A stretch of DNA of 64,000 nt. It comes from Harmonia axyridis. Its lineage: Eukaryota > Arthropoda > Insecta > Coleoptera > Coccinellidae. Positions 56,490 to 64,000 of this stretch are shown here, in pieces. The stretch covers positions 17,362,501 to 17,426,500 of the forward strand of contig NC_059504.1 in the NCBI RefSeq assembly GCF_914767665.1. The letters are read 5' to 3'. Under the pieces are notes generated by a model. It was not told where the DNA came from. It saw only the letters and a program-made list of their open reading frames with translations, and made no database searches. Both the position numbers and the translations under genes were made by a program. Each line of letters starts with the position of its first letter. Positions within the stretch are counted from its first letter, which is position 1.

Positions 56490-57970
56490 AATACTAAAGG
56501 CCGTATCGTACAAAATAAGCTGAATTCAGTCTCAGTGACAAAGAATTCTACTTCTCTATTCATTCTATTCTATATGCATTTTCTTATGATTCTTTATGAA
56601 AATCTTAATTTCCTATGAACAAATATATAAATATTTGCTAATATCTAATTCATGTTTAAATTCAGTCAAGATTTCATCATTGAATATTGACTATTCACTC
56701 TAATGAAATGTTGAACATTTTTAGTATGGTTGTCAATTCACTGAAATAAACTACTAGCAAATTTTCAGAAGTATTAATGTTTTGAATGAGTAATCAGTAA
56801 ATAATTCAGTAACTTATCACCTTGTCAGTTGTCGCTGTATTGAAATCGTAATATGTATTTATATAAAAAAACACTGCAGAGATAACTGAAAGATTATATT
56901 TATGAAGGTTGGAAAACCAGATGGACGTTTTTGCGGCCTCATATTCCTGAATTTAAACAGAGTATATTTCAGGTATTTTGACGATCCCAAATAATAAAGT
57001 AGTAATGAAGAAAATTTAAAACATTGTCCCAACAAAATTAGTGTCATCTTAACAACACCAACAAACCAATTGTCTCTACAATGTTGCAAACTAATCTGAA
57101 CCAACCCAAAACGGCATAAAACCATCATCATTTACGTTAGCACGATCGTTCTCGCACAAAGGTAGCTAAAGTCTATTCCACCAACAACCTGAGAACATCA
57201 ACGAAATCGATTCCAGCAAACCCTAACATCATCAACGCCATTCTTCCTCCATTTCCGCTCAGGTGCCCAAAATGTGCGACCATCTTCTACCATTTAAGCA
57301 TAACAACAATCACAATATTAAAAGTAACTCATTTCTACATTTTGCCGTATAAAAACACACATTATACCTTCCACCTCCCTTCGGCGTCCGTATATATCCA
57401 TGGCACACCATCATCAAATTTCGAAGGGCACGTAGTTATTAATCAGGGCGATATTAGGAAGACGTGATTATTTTTGAATTCTCGTATAATTTTATGGAGC
57501 AACAGGTTTTCTCTCTCGTGGCGCTTGTGACGTCACGGGGTGAGGGGGTGGTTCGGCAAACCAGTGGCGGGGAGCGAAATTTGGGAATGTGATGGAACTG
57601 GTTTCTCATTGACGTCCCTTTAGGGGTGCGATTTCGGAGAACCAAGCGGTTTTGTTGTATCTATTTTAAAGACAAACTGTTTAACAGTTTCTTTTTGTTG
57701 GTGGATACGGTAATGATTACGGATTATGTAGGTTTCAGATTTTTTTGTCCTCTCGAGCTTGATGTAATGGCGCCTGATTCTGGGAATTTTCGACCAGGTG
57801 TAATGAATATTTTGTTGACTTGAATCAATACAATAAGACGATGATGGTTTCCGTTTTTGTTGCATGGTTTCAATAATTCATTAGACAACGAACGATGTTA
57901 GTGATTGGACTAAATAAAATGGAATTCAGCCATTAAGCCAATATTATTAATTCATTTTAATTATTACGAT
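56490..57970. other. single-copy DNA, no gene supported
   Basis: 57,100-57,300 is C-rich and 57,500-57,620 is G-rich (cacggggtgagggggtggtt). Frames here are short and overlap on both strands. It could include promoter or intron DNA; nothing decisive. Confidence 0.35.
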
Positions 57971-57977
57971 TTAACGA

Positions 57978-58723
57978 TATACACGGTGAGTCAAAAATGT
58001 GTATCGATCTTTCTGGGGGGTGATAGTACCTTGAAAAATAAGTATAGTTAGATGAATAAACTTATGACCCAAAATGCATCCTAGGGAAGATATATTCTTC
58101 CAAAGTTAATAAAATTAAAAACATTCTTCGCATTACTTCTAAACTAAACGATGAATGCCACCAGATTGAAATTTCGTGCATAAATGTATGTTGTAGAAAT
58201 ACATTTTTTTAACACTTATCCATTTCTGATATTGTTATAAAGGGTGTTTTTAGAGGATGAGTCATGATTTTTTCGGAACAACTTCTATGGTTGTCAATGA
58301 ATCTGCTGATATCATGTGATTACAAAAACTCGAATATCTTGAAAACGGATTAATTTTTGGTATTTGGTTATTATCAGTACCTTTTTCATGTAATTTTCTT
58401 CGATCCGTCGAATGCTTCTATTTTTTCGCCATCAAAAAGATGTCCAAGAAATCATTTCTCACCCCCTAAAAAAAAATCCCTTTCAACAATATCAGAAATG
58501 TAGAAGTGTAATAAACAATGTATCTTAACAACATACATTTATGCATGAAATTTCGATCTGGTGGCTTCACCGTTTAGAAGTTATGAGGAGAATTTTTTCA
58601 AATTTCATCAACTTTGGAAGGATATTTCCCCCTCAATATGGATATTGGGCCATAAGTTTTTCCATCAAACTATACTTATTTTTTAATGTTCTAGCTCGGT
58701 ACACATTTTTGACTGTCCCCGTA
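57978..58723. mobile_element. long palindromic MITE, family P1, second copy
   Basis: Starts tacacggtgagtcaaaaatg and ends tacacatttttgactgtccc-cgta. Internal landmarks match 44,165-45,124: ccaaaatgcatcctaggga, gcattacttctaaac, ttataaagggtgtttttaga. The inner palindrome is present (cccctaaaaaaaaatcccttt). It is shorter by about 210 bp. Confidence 0.9.
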
Positions 58724-58736
58724 TTTCTTTCATCAG

Positions 58737-58890
58737 AAAGCAGAGAATTTATCATTACATTATCTGACAGTAGACTTGCCAATTTGATTATTGAAGTCAA
58801 TTGGAATCAAATTTCTGATGATTACATTCTTCGTATTTCCGATGTGAAAATCCATTCTCTAAGAACAGCTTATGTAGGTATCTAATAAAA
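58737..58890 (+). CDS. candidate internal exon or protein fragment
   Basis: Immediately after the MITE a tttctttcatcag tract could be an acceptor. The frame reads ESREFIITLSDSRLANLIIEV, NWNQISDDYILRISDVKIHSLRTAYVGI and stops. A gtaggt donor-like string sits at about 58,875. The amino-acid pattern alternates hydrophobic and polar residues, as in a folded protein, but I recognise no domain. It could equally be chance. Confidence 0.2.
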
Positions 58891-58999
58891 AATTCAAATG
58901 GTACCCAAAAATTAATAACGTATGTAAGCTATAAATACAGAAGTTGCTGCTATTGTTGGCGTTGAAAATTTGACAAAAAAAATACGATTATTGATTTCT

Positions 59000-59380
59000 C
59001 GATTAGGCCGAATAAAGGCGTCCTATGGGCCACTTCCGAGTGGTACCGGTGCCACTTGCACTTCTGGAACCACCTCCGCCCATGGCCGGTGCATCTACTG
59101 CACAAAACAGGCTTTTAGAAATAGAGATTTACAAACTATACTACCCGACTCGAAAACGTGGGGCCCTGTACGAAAAAATGCACTTCGTTTTCGGCACACA
59201 AGAAGCACCATCATCTTCCTCACCGTCAAATATGTTGTACCAGAAAATGTCAGGTGTTTCTCCGATTGGAATGGAATCAGATGCGATAGGACCGGCAATG
59301 AATTTCAATTTCCGACATTCTGAATGGTGCAAATTGGATAGGGTCGATTGTTTTGGTAGTTTTTTAATCTTGTTTTAAAC
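59000..59380. other. GC-rich island with overlapping open frames
   Basis: Both plus-strand frames (58,970-59,323 and 59,025-59,378) and minus-strand frames are open, so coding status is ambiguous. A minus-strand ttttgtgcag precedes a Gly/Ser-rich stretch (APAMGGGGSRSASGTGTTRKWPIGRLYSA) that ends in a stop near 59,010. That would suit a last exon. No known family recognised. Confidence 0.3.
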
Positions 59381-59549
59381 CTTTTTTTTCTCGGCAGTGA
59401 GTTTGAAGGTGGATTATTCGATCGGCCGGTGGCAGTATTAATCCAATGGTTGATGGGTTACAGTTATTTTTGTGTACAGCATAAGAATTTTTTTTTTTAT
59501 GAATCAGAATAATTTGAATTTGAATTAATTTCTTTAGATCTTGGAATAG

Positions 59550-59584
59550 GACAATCAATAATAATAATAATAAATAATAATAAA
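59550..59584 (+). repeat. (aat)n microsatellite
   Basis: Eight or more aataat units. Such tails end LINEs elsewhere in this window (24,204; 33,651), but no LINE coding sequence precedes this one. Confidence 0.75.
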
Positions 59585-60556
59585 CAAATGATTAAATTCT
59601 ATTACCTGCAATTTTAGCTTTCGGTCATTTTCGTGCTATATGATACGAATATTGGTAATAGCTTAAAAATTTGAACCTGCCGTTTGAAGGCTAAAAATTA
59701 GTTGATTGAATTAAAAATTCTCAATGAGTACAGCAGAATATCTCATTTTCGGCCTAGTTACTACATTATTATACGCATGCAGTGTATTCAAAAAAGCTGA
59801 AATAACTATGGAATATTTAATGTCCTAACCAGAATCTTTATACTAAATTTCATTAAAATCGGACTATAGTAATATATTGAGATTCCTGGTATTTCACGTT
59901 TATTGTTTGATCATGATTTTTGAAAGAGATGAAATTTCAAAGCAACCACTTAGTGCACTGACTTTTAGCAACATCAGACTAGTAGAATGCGAAATATGAA
60001 AATAGAGAATAATTCATGTTAGCGTAATGTGATCGAGACATTATCTGGAATAGTTGAATATTCTATAGGAGTATCTACGACTCAAACTGGATATACAAAA
60101 TTTCTTTAAAAATTAATGAGAATTATCGTAAGTAAAGCTGTACAGAATGTGAGACACACAGACCGACAAACATGCAGACCTAGACTAAACCAAAGTTGTT
60201 CAGGATGGTCTTCATTTTCTCAAATCAGAGACCAAAATTTTATTCATTCCACCTTTAGGAAAGATAATAATTCTTCAAAAACCTATGATATAACAGCATA
60301 AAATTTGGAACATATATTTTTAAGGTTAAAAAAATTTTATTCTCGGACCAATAACCCTTAGTGCAAAACCTACCGTACGGTGAACAATTAATTTTATTAT
60401 TTTTTTCTAATAGTTTCAGATAAAAAGAAATAATTTTATTCACACCTATTCTTTTTATAGTGAAGGGGTTTCCATTAGGAATGATATGGCAATACTGTGC
60501 CTTATTTATTGATATTTCTTATGTAATTCGTGTTCAGTAGGTTATGCCATTTGATC

Positions 60557-60700
60557 ATGGAGAGATACACGCTTCAACATCGTTTAGAAATAGTTTCATC
60601 ATTTCATCAGTGATATTTGTGAATATTGAGAAAATAATTCAGTTAATCGTTTCACTATTCGTCGTATTGTAGACAAATTTGAAAGTGGTAACAACTAACA
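60557..60700 (+). pseudogene. mariner-like transposase N-terminal fragment
   Basis: ATG at 60,557: MERYTLQHRLEIVSSFHQ then stop. A shifted frame gives ENNSVNRFTIRRIVDKFESG. These are the two helix-turn-helix pieces at the start of the mariner-like group seen at 16,980. The rest of the gene is gone; downstream DNA is unrelated. Confidence 0.8.
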
Positions 60701-62900
60701 AGTACAACTTGGTACTTTTGTGTAATAGCGTCCATAAATTCTTCTAAAATTGCTTTCAGTATCCACAAATGATTTGATTTTTATAATAAAACAAATCAAA
60801 GGTTTCTAAACGTTGTTAAAGTGTGTATCCCTCCATCATCAAATGGCTTAACTCGCAAATGATATAAGAAATGAAAAAAAATAATCAGAGTGTGGCCATT
60901 ATAACTAGTTTCAATTGCATAATTCCTAATGAATAACCCTATATTTACTACTACCAATATGTACATTATTTTATCTTTGAAACTGAGATTTTGGATATTT
61001 GAAAAAGCTCAAACACATCCCTCGAAATTATTAGATATATAGAGGTTTAACATTTAGATCGTTTTTTTTTTAATGAATGTCATTATGCATGATGAATTTC
61101 TGTTGCTTTCAATACCTTCAAACAAACAATAGTCAAGGTTCAACAATAATTATTACTATTCCTAATGTGTATTAATATGTATGTATTATTAAATGCATAT
61201 GAGTCTAGACTCTAGTATGTAACAATTCATCAGAGGCTATGTGAAGTGAAATTTCAGTTGTGTAGTTAACTTTTTTTTTTTTTTTTCATCCTTGAAATTT
61301 CGTTTTACCCGCTCCGCTAATTCCACACAGTGAAACAATAGCATGCGATTTATTTCACACAGTTTTACAGTCATTTATCTTCTTGCACAATGCTAGAGCA
61401 AATCTTTTCTTCTATTCCTCATAATTCAAAATTCGACAATGGTTCTCTTATTCCATCTCCCGATGTTACGAACAGAGAAGAATAGCAAATACCATTGTGG
61501 AGCTTTCTAAAGACCGAAAATAGTAAAGTTATCAAATGGGTAGTATATTCTACCCTCAATAAGCGACCTTGAGGCAAGATGTTATTTCAGGGTTTGGAAC
61601 GAACGGCCCAAAGCTGAAAAATGAGATGGTAGGTGACTTAAAGAATAGAGATGAGAGAGATGGGGAGGTTCCGGAATTTTTCACGTGGTTTTTTCAGCTA
61701 AGCCAGTGCAGCTTTGTGAAATGGGGAATTCACGCAGATATTCTCGGTTTTTTACTATTTTATTTTATTTAATTTTTTGTTCCTGTTGTTTTTATTTTTT
61801 CAATGAAATTTCGATATAACTGACATAAAACAACAAGGAATTCGAACGAATATTCAACATTGCGTGGAAGATCAGGTTTAAGGGATGCTTCCAAATGTGT
61901 GTCAACTATTCCACGAATAAGATGCAGTGGCGTATCATTCAATATTGAAGGAGAATTGAAAGAAATCAAAGAGGATTTTAAGTAGTATTTTCGTTTATTG
62001 AAGTCTTTAAGATAGAGAAAAATTCAGGGAATGATTTTGAACAAACAAATCAACCTCGGTTTCCAATACTATTCAAAACACTGAATAGGAATACCCCTGC
62101 ATTATACTCTCTTCTTTTATCAAATATATCATAGATAGCACCTGGTTGTTTTGCAGTGTAAAACTGAAACTTTTGATAATTTTTATGGTTTGATAAGTTT
62201 ATATATCGCGTTATATATTTTTCAAAAAGGAAAAAAGCGATTTTATTTGTTGAGGATATGGTTTACATTCAACAAAACACAAGTAATAACTTCAAAACTA
62301 ATTGCACATAAAAAAACAAGATAACATCAATGGATTTTATCGAAAAAAATTCCTGTAGTATGATAAATTTTTTTACATGCGAGTTGCCAATTTTCTCTTA
62401 TAGCTTGAAAATAGTTGAACTTATAAGGTTGGGTGTTTCACCAAATTAATTCTCTCAAAAATCGAGCCCAAAAATGTGGCACTTGGAATTCTTATAACAT
62501 GGCTATACATGATTTCATATACATATAGGGTTTTCCAATATGAGGTTTCATTTTGATTAAAAAAAAGTATTTTAAGGAAATCTATGGCTGTTCATTTCAT
62601 TGTGAGGAAGAATGTAAGATGGAGGAAGATATCAGTCATATGGCCGCCACGACTAGAGTTGCAACCACCTTCAAGGAACCGGACATGATTCTGACAATAA
62701 TTTTGAAGTGCTCCATAAAGAACATAAAGGCAATGGACTGAACCTTCTAGAAGCACTAAAAATAAACATAAATCATAAAAAAAACACATTTTGCTTAATG
62801 ACCAGACAGACTTAAGCAGATCACCGTTACTTAACCCTTTTTAAATTCAGGGAATTCCCAAAATATACCTTCTTTTGGTCACGTTTCTTTTTTCTTATTG
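60701..62900. other. no gene seen
   Basis: AT-rich single-copy DNA. It includes a T run at 61,270-61,286. The frame at 62,553-62,741 contains atggccgccacgactagagt and a run of ordinary residues but no motif. Confidence 0.4.
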
Positions 62901-62929
62901 TTGCTCAATTGGTTTTTAGGGAGACCGAT

Positions 62930-63045
62930 ATTGTAAGAGTAGTTAGTTACCATACTCAGCTGAAGAAGTCAAAATGTAATTTGACGAAACAATTGTTGAA
63001 AAATCAATAAATATAAGCGGAAATAAAGTGTTTTACTTTTTAATC
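62930..63045 (+). other. possible retroelement 3' end
   Basis: The string actcagctgaagaagtcaaa, then tgtaatttgacgaaacaatt and aatcaataaatataagc, has the form 'CTGAAGA-G ... GACGAAAC', which often closes arthropod retroelements with a hairpin. No coding sequence precedes it, so this is weak. Confidence 0.25.
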
Positions 63046-64000
63046 TTATCAACTTCTTTGCTTTTATGACTTAAAGCATATTTGGAAAACCCATTCGTAG
63101 CTAGTTCATCAACGAGCAATTTTTGATTTGCCATATCCTATTCCTTTTTGCAATCTCTTTATATTGTATTGAGCAGCAGAAAACCTTGCTCTATTGCAGT
63201 ATTGATTCAGCTGCAAGTTCGGTGGAACAACCAATATCTCGGTTAAGTTAGTAAGGGAGAAATAAAGAACATTAAATGGTTTCGATGTTATCCCCATATA
63301 TGAATTTTTTTGTCAATAAGGACAAGCGGCCAAAAATGAATAAAAAAAATACTAAATATTCAAAAAAGTTTTGATGTTTGAGCTGTAGCAGCAATCTTCA
63401 ATCCCTCCATTCAATAGCACCTCTCAAGAACGAAAGCTAACGGTCATCCAAAACAAATAGTTATAAATGTGCCTAATACCTACAAAAAAATGCTCTCTGT
63501 GCGAAATAAACCGCACAAAGCTAGATTCGTTCCTCTAAACGCCTCTGTAATGGAACCTGAATGTAATTTCGTTCATTTTTCCTTTGATTTTGACCGTTAA
63601 AAATTCGCGTCATTAATTTTACCTTGTCTTCATCGGCGCAGCCTGAGTACTGAAAAGATCATTTATTTAGTCCTATTGACACTTGGATCGTTACAGACTG
63701 TTGAGGCCTCGCTCTTTCTGGCTGCAGAAATGAATTGAAGAACTTTGCAATTAACTCGGGTTTCATCGGTTATTGCTTCGTTCCTCTAGGAAAATGAGCA
63801 GCTTTCTCGTAGGTAAGGGGGGTTTGGTTCTTTGAGAATATTTTTCATATATCGGGAAGTGTATAATGGAGGATTGTATCAGAGGGATCAAAGAAACTGT
63901 GACTAAAAATGTAAAAAAAAAATTTTTATGCACTCTCATTTCTTCCACACAAAGTTGATTTTCTGTGGTGTCCGTTAATATAATGAATTTCAATATAAAT
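63046..64000. other. no gene seen
   Basis: No coding region supported to the end of the window. Confidence 0.4.

Noticed and set aside
61270..61286. Poly-T run as a processed pseudogene tail on the minus strand
   Set aside because: No coding or structured RNA sequence lies on the expected side of the tract.

Overview
This window is AT-rich eukaryotic nuclear DNA, almost certainly from an insect. The evidence is a spliced terminal exon with a polypyrimidine-AG acceptor, a nuclear tRNA-Thr with internal A and B boxes, and a dense load of arthropod-type transposons: several mariner/Tc1-like families, jockey/CR1-like LINEs, a hAT element and many TA-flanked foldback MITEs. A beetle is plausible, but the sequence alone does not settle it. 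There are no bacterial operons, CRISPR arrays or phage genes.

Host-type genes are few. The only protein-coding segment I am confident of is the terminal exon at 9,983-10,955 (about 323 codons, + strand, no family recognised), with a poly(A) signal at 11,133. The only RNA gene is tRNA-Thr(UGU) at 28,971-29,042. Two further open segments (36,304-36,535 on the minus strand and 58,737-58,890 on the plus strand) are weak candidates for exons. Moderately GC-rich, apparently single-copy islands (11.2-11.5, 14.3-14.7, 32.3-32.6, 42.1-42.4, 59.0-59.4 kb) could be regulatory DNA or old exons.

Layout. 0-9.4 kb: mariner relics, a 31-bp-arm perfect hairpin, satellite-like monomers, a 584-bp-spaced direct repeat and two foldback elements. 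9.4-11.5 kb: host gene. 11.6-14.1 kb: MITE and a three-unit inverted cluster of the same satellite-like family. 15-18.6 kb: two mariner relics and a decayed transposon-type ORF of a widespread arthropod repeat family. 19.8-25.2 kb: a nested block. A long palindromic MITE abuts a second MITE, which is split by a mariner-like copy, itself split by an ORF1-only LINE and joined tail-to-tail to another mariner-like copy. 26-33.7 kb: three LINE relics, a tandem array of four LINE 3' ends, and a 19-20 bp minisatellite split by a LINE. 34-45 kb: MITEs, palindromes, a further LINE tail and an internally deleted mariner. 47.4-48.2 kb: a hAT element with an 8-bp target duplication. 48.6-52.3 kb: a higher-order tandem array built from a mariner 3' end. 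52.9-64 kb: mariner scraps, a second long palindromic MITE and mostly featureless DNA.

The window does not show a coherent new molecular system. Its interest lies in rearrangement. Pieces of transposons have been turned into tandem arrays and near-perfect hairpins, and the nested insertions can be ordered in time.
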